Positions 1 to 7,744 of a DNA stretch of 64,000 bases are shown here, piece by piece (the stretch's first letter is position 1; every line of letters begins with the position of its first letter). Under the pieces are notes generated by a model, which was not told where the DNA came from, ran no database searches, and saw nothing but the letters and a program-made list of their open reading frames with translations. This stretch comes from Halobacteriovoraceae bacterium (lineage in GTDB: Bacteria > Bdellovibrionota > Bacteriovoracia > Bacteriovoracales > Bacteriovoracaceae), in contig JABGVH010000065.1 in assembly GCA_018646195.1 (NCBI GenBank), positions 1 through 64,000 of the forward strand, written 5' to 3'. The position numbers and the translations under genes are program-made.

Positions 1-68
1 CGAGAGGATTCGAACCTCCGACCCCTTGCTCCCAAAGCAAGTGCGCTACCAAGCTGCGCTACGCTCCG
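1..68 (-). tRNA. tRNA-Pro (UGG), truncated by window edge
   Basis: Read on the minus strand, the bases fold as a tRNA. The 5' acceptor strand is at 68-62. The anticodon stem is 41-37 with 29-25, enclosing loop TTTGGGA, whose middle bases TGG (34-32) are the proline UGG anticodon. The T arm carries TTCGAAT. The window cuts the gene two bases into the 3' acceptor strand, so the last acceptor bases and the discriminator lie outside. It sits 28 bases downstream of rdgB on the same strand. Confidence 0.93.
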
Positions 69-96
69 ACTGATTTTTTGACTGTGCTATTTTTAG

Positions 97-702
97 TTAA
101 TCCGGCGTCTTTTGTCCATTTCTTTCTTTAAAGAATAGATTGGCCTTTTGGCAGGCCAGGGCGCGGTGGGAGTTCGCCGCCTTCCAGCCCGGATCACAGG
201 CGACGCTCTGGCGGCTTTTTAAATTTTTAGGGATGAAAACAGGATCGTAGCCAAAGCCTTCCTCCCCGGAGGCCTCGGTAGCAATGGCGCCGTCCAGCCG
301 TCCTTCGAAAAAATATATTTCCTCAGGTCCCAGGTAAAAGCAAAGAACACAAGAGAAGTAGGCGTTTCTCTTTTCACACTCTAACTCACCCAGCTTTTCC
401 AAAAGATGCTCGACTCGCTGCTCATCAGATAGCCCTGGCCCTCCAAAACGAGCAGAAAAAATTCCAAGCTCACCTGGCAAGGCCTCGACTGTTAGGCCTG
501 AGTCATCAGAGATGACCGGTACTTTAAATTGGGAATAGTAATCAGTGGCCTTCTTGAGGGCATTTTCAAAATAGGTCTCGCCATCTTCCAACACTTCTAT
601 TTTAGAAGGTGCGGCGTTGACCGACAGCAATTGCCTGTCAAAAAGGGCGGCAAATTCTTGCGCCTTATGGGGATTTCCTGAAGCGAGTAGCAGTTCTAGC
701 AT
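97..702 (-). CDS. rdgB: XTP/dITP diphosphatase (RdgB/HAM1 family)
   Basis: This 201-residue enzyme belongs to the family that hydrolyses non-canonical purine nucleoside triphosphates (dITP, XTP) to monophosphates and so cleans the nucleotide pool. The N-terminus LLLASGNPHKAQEF is the family's nucleotide-binding signature. SDDSGLTVEALPGELGIFSARF is matched in pieces (the DDSGL and GxxSARF motifs), and GFGYDPVF is present near residue 155. An in-frame ATG lies further upstream, but the ATG at 702-700 gives the normal family N-terminus. It overlaps the rph stop as TAATG, which points to translational coupling. The rph-rdgB pairing is common in bacteria. Confidence 0.93.
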   Translation of the reverse strand: MLELLLASGNPHKAQEFAALFDRQLLSVNAAPSKIEVLEDGETYFENALKKATDYYSQFKVPVISDDSGLTVEALPGELGIFSARFGGPGLSDEQRVEHLLEKLGELECEKRNAYFSCVLCFYLGPEEIYFFEGRLDGAIATEASGEEGFGYDPVFIPKNLKSRQSVACDPGWKAANSHRALACQKANLFFKERNGQKTPD

Positions 703-1400
703 TAGCTCAGTGCCTGGTCCATCGCCGCAAAAACTGGCCCCAAGGCGGTCTTTCCACACTCAAGCAGCCCCAGTAATTCTTCATGAGAAAAAGGAACGCC
801 CTCGGCAGTTCCCTGTAATTCAATAAATTTTCCACTCTTCGTCATCACCATATTCATATCGGTACTGCAAGAGGAGTCCTCTTCGTAATTCAAGTCCGCC
901 AGTATTTTCCCTTCAGTGGTAATACCCACGCTTAGTGCACCGAGCGGTTCAATAATTGGATTCTCGCTTATCACACCTTCTTCTAATAATTTATTAACCG
1001 CCAATTGCAGAGCTACAAAGCCCCCCGATACAGAAGTGGTTCGTGTGCCGCCATCGGCAACTATCACATCACAATCAACTATAATTGAATTTTCCCCTAG
1101 TTTCTCTAGGTCAATAACTGAACGCAGACTACGGCCTATTAATCTTTGAATTTCTTGAGTCCGCCCACCAACTTTGCCTCTTTCGCGGCGACTTCGAGTA
1201 TGGGTTGCGCCTGGAAGCATAGAATACTCTGCCGTCACCCAACCTTTTCCTTTTCCCTTAAGCCAGGAGGGAACTGAAGACTCTACGCTGGCGGTAATAT
1301 GAACTTTGGTATTCCCAAATTCTGCCAAAACGCTGCCTTTTGCATAAGGGTTATTATGGGTGGTAAATGAAATAGGGCGAGGGTCTTGTCTTTCAATCAT
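702..1400 (-). CDS. rph: Ribonuclease PH
   Basis: RNase PH is a phosphorolytic 3'-5' exoribonuclease that trims tRNA 3' ends. At 232 residues it is close to the usual 238. Visible family features are the [28 protein letters not shown]-terminus (in parts), the [23 protein letters not shown] block with the substrate-binding arginines, and [19 protein letters not shown] near residue 110, which contains active-site residues. The start is an ATG preceded by GGAGAG on the minus strand. It is the first gene of a two-gene unit with rdgB and is divergent from birA, with a 77-base spacer between them. The identification is secure. Confidence 0.96.
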   Translation of the reverse strand: MIERQDPRPISFTTHNNPYAKGSVLAEFGNTKVHITASVESSVPSWLKGKGKGWVTAEYSMLPGATHTRSRRERGKVGGRTQEIQRLIGRSLRSVIDLEKLGENSIIVDCDVIVADGGTRTTSVSGGFVALQLAVNKLLEEGVISENPIIEPLGALSVGITTEGKILADLNYEEDSSCSTDMNMVMTKSGKFIELQGTAEGVPFSHEELLGLLECGKTALGPVFAAMDQALS

Positions 1401-1414
1401 AATTCTCTCCAGCT

Positions 1415-1442
1415 TTGTCTTTGTGAAGAACAGTAATACAAT
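1415..1442 (+). promoter_or_regulatory. Candidate sigma-70 promoter for birA
   Basis: TTGTCT (1415-1420) and TACAAT (1437-1442) are separated by 16 bases. This gives a short leader before the birA ATG at 1478. The -10 box is good and the -35 box is only 4 of 6, so this is a plausible call and not a strong one. Confidence 0.35.
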
Positions 1443-1477
1443 AAGAGAGCTGAAAAGAAAACTGAGAGCCTAACCTT

Positions 1478-2185
1478 ATGCATCACATCCATTTTGAAAC
1501 CACAGACTCAACTCAGGAATACCTCAAGCAAAATATTTCTGATCTTTTAGCTATTGACCGCGACCTCATCGTCACTACTGATCAGCAAACCGCAGGGGTG
1601 GGTCGCCACGGAACCCGTTGGTCAAAATATTCCAACTCCCTGTGCTTTTCGTTCACTTTAAAACCCTCTGAATCCTTAACCCTGACCCCACTTGAACTGG
1701 GTGTTTTGCTTTCAGAATTCTGCCAGCAAAAATTTAATCAGAAATTGCAATTGAAATGGCCGAATGACCTCATCTTAAATCAAAAGCAAAAGTGCGGAGG
1801 CATTCTCTGTCACTACCACTCTCCCGAAGTCCTGATGATTGGCATCGGTTTAAATCTTGGTCAATGCACAGAGAAAGTCGACGAGTCACAATTTAAATTT
1901 AAGTCGGCCTCACTACTCCCCCAATCTTCGTTTGATAATACCCAGCTACAAGAACTCTCTCTCGAGCTCTTTCAGTATTTTTTAGATAATAGAAAATCGC
2001 TAATCGAAATCCAAGAAGGCTGGAACCAACTCTGTGCCCATCACCAACAATTAGTAGAAGTTGTCGATGGCCCGCAAAAATCTTCAGGCCATTTTGTAGG
2101 CATTGGCAGTGATGGACAGGCCTTGATAAAAGATCCTGAGACGGGTCATATTAAAGCGGTAATTTCGGGATCATTATTTTATTAA
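1478..2185 (+). CDS. birA: Biotin-[acetyl-CoA-carboxylase] ligase, short BirA
   Basis: BirA activates biotin with ATP and attaches it to the acceptor lysine of carboxylase carrier domains. The 235-residue protein contains the catalytic domain (TDSTQEYLK near residue 10, the adenylate-binding loop AGVGRHGTRW near 40, KWPNDL near 89, GGILCH, and GIGLNLG) followed by a small C-terminal domain. The N-terminal DNA-binding domain of E. coli BirA is absent, so it cannot act as an E. coli-style biotin operon repressor. A likely client in this window is the biotin carrier protein at 38361-38867. Its stop shares TTAA (2182-2185) with the convergent receiver protein gene. Confidence 0.93.
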   Translation: MHHIHFETTDSTQEYLKQNISDLLAIDRDLIVTTDQQTAGVGRHGTRWSKYSNSLCFSFTLKPSESLTLTPLELGVLLSEFCQQKFNQKLQLKWPNDLILNQKQKCGGILCHYHSPEVLMIGIGLNLGQCTEKVDESQFKFKSASLLPQSSFDNTQLQELSLELFQYFLDNRKSLIEIQEGWNQLCAHHQQLVEVVDGPQKSSGHFVGIGSDGQALIKDPETGHIKAVISGSLFY

Positions 2186-3498
2186 GAGTGGCTATTTCTT
2201 TCTGAGATATTTCGAATTTCTTCTTTGATTAAATTTTCAGCGAGGTCTGGAATAACTTCCCAGGCAATTTTTTCAACATTTTGCTGGCAGTACTCTCTAA
2301 CCAGGTCGACTATCAGTGGGCTAATTTTATCTTTGATCATTTCAGCAATATGCTCTTCGTCGAAAGCAGGACTGGCGTCGGCACTAATAGGATCGGGCTC
2401 AGTGATAATTGGTTCTGGTTCCACAACTGGCTCAGGCTCTTTTTCCTGATGATCATCCAGTTGGTCTAAACTTATTGCACTATTTTCCGGCCCCTCAGGC
2501 TCAGGTCCACTATCTATTACTTCATCAACCGCCCAAAAATCTTGCTCGTCGACTTCTTCTGAAAGCTCATTTTTTAATTCATCGACATTTGTATCATCTT
2601 CACTTGAATTATTATCTAAACTAAAACCAGGAGAAGTATCCTCTCCAAGATCGATATCACCAGCCGTATTTTCTTCTGCAAAGTCATCAATAGAAGTTAA
2701 CTGAGGTTCTACTTTTTCTGCAGGTGCCTCTGTAAAATCGCTGCCAAAATCGAGATCTGGGTATTCAAGGTCTTGAGTCTCGGGAACTTTCTCTTCTTCT
2801 TCAGCTTCAGCTTGGTCAAAATCCTCTTCAACCTGCTCTATTTTTATTTCTTCTTGAACGGGGGCGGAAGTTTCAATCACTGGTGGGTACTGACCAAGTC
2901 CACGGTCATCGTCACCGATCACACCGGGAATTTCCATTCCCCAATCTTGCATTTCATTATTAAGTTGATCCGAAGCTGCTACCGCGACCGGGCCCTCTTC
3001 AAAATTTGAAGTGTCTTCAACTTCAGGAGAATCAACAACCCACTGATCGCCAACTTCTTCGCTGGAATCTTCTTCAACATCTTCTACATCTTCTTCTTCA
3101 TATTCGTCACTGGCACTACTCTCAAGTGAGCCTCCACCAGATTCGATTAATTCTTGGCAAATTTTTAGAAATTTCTGACTTTCAAAAGGTTTAACAATTT
3201 TGGCCTGAATTCCAACTTTTTCAAGTGAGTCTTCATCGACACTATCAAAAGTTCCCAGCATAACGAGTACTGGCATGTCGGGGTTATTTTTATGAATTTC
3301 AGCGGCTAGGTCGTAGCCGGTTTTACTATCCGACAAATTAAAATCGAGAAGTAGCAAATCAAACTGATCACTACTCAATGCACTGACAAGGGCCTCTTCA
3401 CTTAAGCACTCAACCAATTCATACGGCCCGTTCGCCATAGTGATTCCCACTACTTTTTGAATTGTTAAGCTATCATCTGCTACGAGTATTTTGGCCAT
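2182..3498 (-). CDS. Receiver-domain protein with long acidic linker
   Basis: A 438-residue protein. Residues 1-115 form a CheY-like receiver: acidic pair D8-D9, phospho-acceptor D52 in LLLLDFNL, and the conserved lysine in KIVKPF. A linker of roughly 250 residues follows, very rich in Glu, Asp, Ser and Pro. A conserved-looking C-terminal helical segment of about 60 residues contains EKIAWEVIPDLAENLIKEEI. From memory, related C-terminal segments occur in receiver proteins of myxobacteria and Geobacter. No DNA-binding, kinase or cyclase output is visible, so it probably works through protein contacts, as a scaffold or hub. The ATG at 3498 is chosen because it starts the receiver exactly (MAKILVADD) and has GAGG upstream. 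It follows the PP2C gene after 97 bases. Confidence 0.8.
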   Translation of the reverse strand: MAKILVADDSLTIQKVVGITMANGPYELVECLSEEALVSALSSDQFDLLLLDFNLSDSKTGYDLAAEIHKNNPDMPVLVMLGTFDSVDEDSLEKVGIQAKIVKPFESQKFLKICQELIESGGGSLESSASDEYEEEDVEDVEEDSSEEVGDQWVVDSPEVEDTSNFEEGPVAVAASDQLNNEMQDWGMEIPGVIGDDDRGLGQYPPVIETSAPVQEEIKIEQVEEDFDQAEAEEEEKVPETQDLEYPDLDFGSDFTEAPAEKVEPQLTSIDDFAEENTAGDIDLGEDTSPGFSLDNNSSEDDTNVDELKNELSEEVDEQDFWAVDEVIDSGPEPEGPENSAISLDQLDDHQEKEPEPVVEPEPIITEPDPISADASPAFDEEHIAEMIKDKISPLIVDLVREYCQQNVEKIAWEVIPDLAENLIKEEIRNISERNSHS

Positions 3499-3519
3499 CA
3501 GTCTTATTACCTCACTACC

Positions 3520-3548
3520 ATTGTCACCTAATAACATCACCTTATCAA
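3520..3548 (-). promoter_or_regulatory. Candidate promoter for the receiver-protein gene
   Basis: On the minus strand TTGATA (3548-3543) and GACAAT (3525-3520) are 17 bases apart, giving a start near 3513 and a very short leader with GAGG before the ATG at 3498. The -35 matches 5 of 6 consensus bases and the -10 matches 4 of 6. It would let the receiver gene be expressed independently of the upstream FHA/PP2C genes. Confidence 0.4.
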
Positions 3549-3595
3549 GGGAACGGAATCAAATAATTTGAATTTCTAAGTAAACTGATCGGAAA

Positions 3596-4336
3596 TTAAA
3601 ATTGAAGAATAACTGCAGATTGATTGTCGAGATTTCCTCGAGAGTTAGATTGAGAAAAGAGTTCTCCTATTTTTTCACTCTCTGTGGCGTTCTTTTTCTC
3701 GATTACATATTTAATCTCATCTTCATCCAATCGCGCATAGGCCCCATCAGTCATCAAAAGAACCATATCCCCATCAGTAATTCGAAGCTCATGAATTTCC
3801 AAATGAAGGTCATCGAAAAGTCCAAAGCCACTCATAGGGGCAGTGAAGAAGTGACGGTTATAATCATCGACGCTTAAATCGTGAAGACTATCAGGTCTGG
3901 CAATAATCTCTAGATGACCTTTGCGATACAGGTAGCCGGCACAATTACCAGTGGCCGCCATAGTAAGAATATTTTCGGCCAGGGCCGCCCCTATCGCCGA
4001 AGAGCCTCCTCTTTCAGACATATTCTTATCGAAATTGTCTTTTTTAATGAGAGAATGCGCGTAATGCATAGAGTTAATGAGAGCATTTCCTTCCAGTAAG
4101 TATTTTGGGCTGTAAAAAAAAGGCAGGGTTGAGTCAGGATCCCCTCCAATTTTTGTATAGAATTTTTTGATAGTCTCCTTAACTTTGGCGACTGTTTTGT
4201 CTCCAATATTAGAGCCACCAAAACCATCGAATATTAAATAAAGCTGGGAGCGTAAATCAACTTCAATCCCATCTTCATTAATTTGAAGATAAGGTCCCTG
4301 ATTTGTCATCGCTGCATAACTTTTTAATTTCGCCAT
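3596..4336 (-). CDS. PP2C-family serine/threonine phosphatase
   Basis: A 246-residue protein with the ordered PP2C (PPM) motifs: NED at 20-22, the metal-binding DGFGG at 37-41, a GSSAIGAAL segment in the middle, LLMTDGAY near residue 192 with a metal-binding Asp, and LDNQSAVIL at the C-terminus. Such enzymes remove phosphate from Ser/Thr on proteins and are Mn/Mg dependent. No transmembrane segment is seen, so it should be cytosolic. It ends a run of three FHA-domain genes, starting 9 bases after the last. Because FHA domains bind phosphothreonine, the natural inference is that it resets phosphorylation read by those FHA proteins. No kinase gene lies in the window. Confidence 0.88.
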   Translation of the reverse strand: MAKLKSYAAMTNQGPYLQINEDGIEVDLRSQLYLIFDGFGGSNIGDKTVAKVKETIKKFYTKIGGDPDSTLPFFYSPKYLLEGNALINSMHYAHSLIKKDNFDKNMSERGGSSAIGAALAENILTMAATGNCAGYLYRKGHLEIIARPDSLHDLSVDDYNRHFFTAPMSGFGLFDDLHLEIHELRITDGDMVLLMTDGAYARLDEDEIKYVIEKKNATESEKIGELFSQSNSRGNLDNQSAVILQF

Positions 4337-4345
4337 AATTACACC

Positions 4346-6736
4346 CTAGTCGATATAGTCTTTGAGTTTCTCAGTTGCCTTCTTATAATAATCACTGTCA
4401 GAGGGTGAGATTTGCTGAACCTCTTGGAATTTTTCTTTTGCATCTTCGAATAAGCTTAATGATTCTGAAATAATTGCTTCACGATAAACTTTTCTTGAAC
4501 GGTGAAATAATTTTTCGCGAATGGCAGACATTTCGTTTAAGGCCTCGATATTGGAAGGATCGAAATCTAAGATCTGTTTGTAATTTTCGTAAGAGCCTTT
4601 CAAGTCTTGGCCCTCACTTAAGGAGCGCGCCTTGCCCAGTAATGGAGCGACAATATTATTTAGATTGTCTTTCGATTCCTTTAACATGGTAGAGGCTTCT
4701 TTAATTAGGTCTTCATCCATATCTGTTAGCTTGAGAAAATCTTCTAATTTTAAGACTGCTCGGTACCATTCTTTTTGTAGGTAAAAACTTTTTCCTGGCT
4801 GAAGTGCCGCCACTTTACGTTTCCGTTCCGCCTTTTTTGCGGCTTCTTCCACTCTCTTGCGCTCTTCTTCTTTTTCCCATTCCTCTAATTCAAGCTTAAG
4901 AGGTTGCAATTCAAAGTTCTCTGGATCTAGTTCTGAAATTTTTTGAAATAAAGATTTGGCGAGGGCGACCTGCCGATTCTTAACCGCTTCTTTAGTTTTA
5001 ATCAGCAATTCTTTTACCTTTTTCTTTTTTTCTGCCTCTCGCTGCTTTCTTATCCGCTCTCGCTCAATTCTTTCAAGTTCATCTAATCCTTGTTTGGCAA
5101 GTGAGTAGATTTGTTTCGAGTTTTTATAAACTGAAATTACAGCATGCAGGCGATCAAGTTCTAATATGGTCTCTCGGTAATTTCCACTCTTCATCAATTC
5201 TTTGGCCAATTCATACTGACCGGCGACAAACTCCAATTGCTCTGGAGTTAATTTTTTGAGTGCCTTATTTTTTGGTTTGGCTTTTTTTGCCTTACCATCA
5301 TCGAGAATATACTTACCGTTCTTGTCTTTCTTCCCTTTCTTAATTGGTTTCTTGGCCGGCTCTTCGCCTGAGAAAAGTAAGATCATTGCCAGAATAACGC
5401 CACCATAAATAAGCTTTTTCTTCTCTTTTGGATCAGACCACATTAATTTAATTTTTTTAACTAATGATTTTTCGGCCTTAATTTGTTCTTGAATACTTTG
5501 AGCGGCTTCACCAAAGGCCAGCCCGCCTTCTTCGCCTTCCTCACCTTCTTCATCTTCAAAACTAGCATCTACTTCTAATATTTCTTCAACTTCAATTACT
5601 TGGTTTTCTTCAACAGGCATTAAACGATCAGCTTCATCTTCGATTAAAGACGAGATAATTTTGACCGTAAAAGTGGTGGTTCCGATTAAAATTTCATCAT
5701 TATTAGTCAAGGGAGAGGCATTGATCCGTTCCCCATTTAGAATAGTTCCGTTTTGCGAACGCTGATCTTCTATCGCAAGAATAATATTAGAGCGCTTTAT
5801 AACCGCATGAACGGAAGAAACTTCAGGATCTTTTAAAACAATTTGGCACTTGCTAGCATCCCGGCCAATGAAAGTTTCATTATCGTCGATTGTGAATTTG
5901 TCATAGGGGGCGAACTCACCGAAAACCTCTAGCTCAAATTTTGCAAAGGCAGTGAAAACTTGGGTCTTCGAACCGACATCATCATCGTCACCTTCATCAC
6001 TGGCCTCCATATCAAAGCCGCCCTCATCTCCAAAACCATCGTCACTGTCTTCGTCGCTCTCCTCAGAACTATCATCATCTCCAAAAAGCTCTCCATCATC
6101 GGATGACTCTTCGCCATCAGCGTCATCAGAGGTTTCAAACTCGTCACCAAAGTCTGCCTCGGCCTCATCAGAACTTTCTTCATCAGAATCTTCAGATTCG
6201 TCGAGGTCCCCGCCAAATTCGTCATCCCCATCCAGCTCTCCACCATCAAGTTCTTCACCGTCGATCCCGTCATCATCTAGCTCTTCAGAATCGAGTGGTT
6301 CTTCTAGATCGCCATCGAGTTCTTCAACTAAGGGATCGTCAGCTTCTTCTAATTCACCGCCAGCTTCCTCTTCTAGGGAATCCTCCGTGACATCAGTAGC
6401 AACTTCAGCCGCAACAGGGGCGACTACTGGTACAAATACATTGAGAAGGTAGGGACCGATAGAAATCATATCACCTGTATTTAAAACTTTATCTTCTAGT
6501 AAAGAACCGTTGATAATTAATTGGCCAAACTCCGCCGCTTTAACAATTTTCCATTCGCTACCATCAAATACAACTTCAGCATGTTCTCGTGAGACCATTT
6601 TATCTTCGAGAACAATATGGCACTCTTCAGACCTTCCAATTAGGAAAGTTAGCTGAGAATTATCGTTCCCTTCGATTTCTAGCCCAAGATCTATTTCTTG
6701 AACTGGAAGATTGTCTTTAAAAACACTTAACTTCAC
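4346..6736 (-). CDS. Membrane protein with two FHA domains, acidic linker and TPR-like tail
   Basis: A 796-residue protein. FHA domain 1 covers about residues 5-105 (LIGRSEECHI, then VSREHA). Residues 115-260 are an extremely acidic Asp/Glu/Ser/Gly stretch. FHA domain 2 covers about 265-360 (FIGRDASKCQI, SSVHA, SQNGTILNG). One hydrophobic segment at about 442-457 is followed by a Lys-rich stretch. The C-terminal half is charged and helical with TPR-like repeats (for example GSYENYKQILDFDPSNIEALNEM). The start is GTG at 6736, overlapping the previous gene by 20 bases. No ATG gives an intact first FHA. By design it could bind phosphothreonine partners on one side of the inner membrane and scaffold proteins through its repeats. 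Function unknown. Confidence 0.82.
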   Translation of the reverse strand: MKLSVFKDNLPVQEIDLGLEIEGNDNSQLTFLIGRSEECHIVLEDKMVSREHAEVVFDGSEWKIVKAAEFGQLIINGSLLEDKVLNTGDMISIGPYLLNVFVPVVAPVAAEVATDVTEDSLEEEAGGELEEADDPLVEELDGDLEEPLDSEELDDDGIDGEELDGGELDGDDEFGGDLDESEDSDEESSDEAEADFGDEFETSDDADGEESSDDGELFGDDDSSEESDEDSDDGFGDEGGFDMEASDEGDDDDVGSKTQVFTAFAKFELEVFGEFAPYDKFTIDDNETFIGRDASKCQIVLKDPEVSSVHAVIKRSNIILAIEDQRSQNGTILNGERINASPLTNNDEILIGTTTFTVKIISSLIEDEADRLMPVEENQVIEVEEILEVDASFEDEEGEEGEEGGLAFGEAAQSIQEQIKAEKSLVKKIKLMWSDPKEKKKLIYGGVILAMILLFSGEEPAKKPIKKGKKDKNGKYILDDGKAKKAKPKNKALKKLTPEQLEFVAGQYELAKELMKSGNYRETILELDRLHAVISVYKNSKQIYSLAKQGLDELERIERERIRKQREAEKKKKVKELLIKTKEAVKNRQVALAKSLFQKISELDPENFELQPLKLELEEWEKEEERKRVEEAAKKAERKRKVAALQPGKSFYLQKEWYRAVLKLEDFLKLTDMDEDLIKEASTMLKESKDNLNNIVAPLLGKARSLSEGQDLKGSYENYKQILDFDPSNIEALNEMSAIREKLFHRSRKVYREAIISESLSLFEDAKEKFQEVQQISPSDSDYYKKATEKLKDYID

Positions 6737-7739
6737 CTTTATCTAATCCCATGTCTGCCTCTATAATACCTAGGTTTTTTTCGGCAGCTTTATAACGTTC
6801 GTCATCTGAATAATCTTGTAATAATTTTATAATATTGCAGTAAGAAATGATCGCCGAAGAAAATTTTAACGACTCCACATCCCTTTTTGCCTTTGTAAAG
6901 TTGGTATCGATCTCATCATTGAGTCGCTGTTTCGTTTTTCCTAAGTAGAAACTTGCTCGTCCATTATTTGGACTTAAAATCAATGCCAGTTCAAATTCTT
7001 CAATCGCCCTGAAAAAATTTCTCTCTCTAAATTCTCTCTGACCCCTATGAATAATCGCCTCTAATTTTTCTCGGACCTCTTTTTCTTCGGCTTTAATTTT
7101 CTTATCTCCCAATCCCTTAAATTCCCCTGAATCGTCACTTATTCCTGGTGCTTTCCCTCGTTTCGATTTCTTCTTCTTTGGTCCACTATCATCCCCCATC
7201 ATCATCATCGCGAGGACAATTACTACCACTATATAAATTAATTTCTTATTGTCTTTTTTTCCTTTCTTTTTACCTTTCTTACCCTTTTTTGAGTCGTCTT
7301 TTTGCTCTTCTTCTTCCTCATCTTCATCGTCTTCATACTCTTCAAGATCATCGTCATCATCAGTTGCAACAACGGCAGTATCTTGGATACGCAACATGCT
7401 GTACTTAAAGACTGTCTGTCCAATGATAAATTTATCCCCATCGACCAATTTATGCTGAGTAACTTTTAAGTCATTGACCACTACTCCGTTTTGAGATCCT
7501 AGATCTGTAACAAAAAAGTCGTGCCCAATTCTTTTAATCTCGGCGTGCTCTCTCGAGCTTTTAGTATCCAATACTTGAATGTCAGCAGTTTCTCCCCTTC
7601 CAAGAACAATACGTTTACCTAAAATATAATAACAAAGTCCTTTAGATTTCCCTGTTAGGGTCAACAATCTATGATAGCCCCCTGGAGCCTCAGGGGGCGT
7701 AAAGTTCTTAGAAATTTTTATATTCTTATCAGCTGCCAT
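6717..7739 (-). CDS. FHA-domain membrane protein with TPR-like C-terminus
   Basis: A 340-residue protein. Its FHA domain lies at about residues 20-120, with LGRGETADIQV, SSREHAEI and LGSQNGVVVND carrying the phosphothreonine-binding Arg, Ser and Asn. An acidic stretch then a Lys-rich stretch lead to one transmembrane segment (about 166-183, KLIYIVVVIVLAMMMM). The C-terminal part has a TPR-like helix pair (FRAIEEFELALILSPNNGRASFYLGK). The layout is the same as the 796-residue neighbour but with one FHA domain, so the two look like paralogues. It lies between two other FHA genes, 5 bases after one and overlapping the next. Confidence 0.82.
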   Translation of the reverse strand: MAADKNIKISKNFTPPEAPGGYHRLLTLTGKSKGLCYYILGKRIVLGRGETADIQVLDTKSSREHAEIKRIGHDFFVTDLGSQNGVVVNDLKVTQHKLVDGDKFIIGQTVFKYSMLRIQDTAVVATDDDDDLEEYEDDEDEEEEEQKDDSKKGKKGKKKGKKDNKKLIYIVVVIVLAMMMMGDDSGPKKKKSKRGKAPGISDDSGEFKGLGDKKIKAEEKEVREKLEAIIHRGQREFRERNFFRAIEEFELALILSPNNGRASFYLGKTKQRLNDEIDTNFTKAKRDVESLKFSSAIISYCNIIKLLQDYSDDERYKAAEKNLGIIEADMGLDKGEVKCF

Positions 7740-7744
7740 TAAAT

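Noticed and set aside
5952-6452. Ser-rich plus-strand reading frame
   Set aside because: It is the antisense of the acidic GAA/GAT-rich linker in the 796-residue FHA protein. The composition is forced by codon complementarity, and it has no ribosome-binding site.
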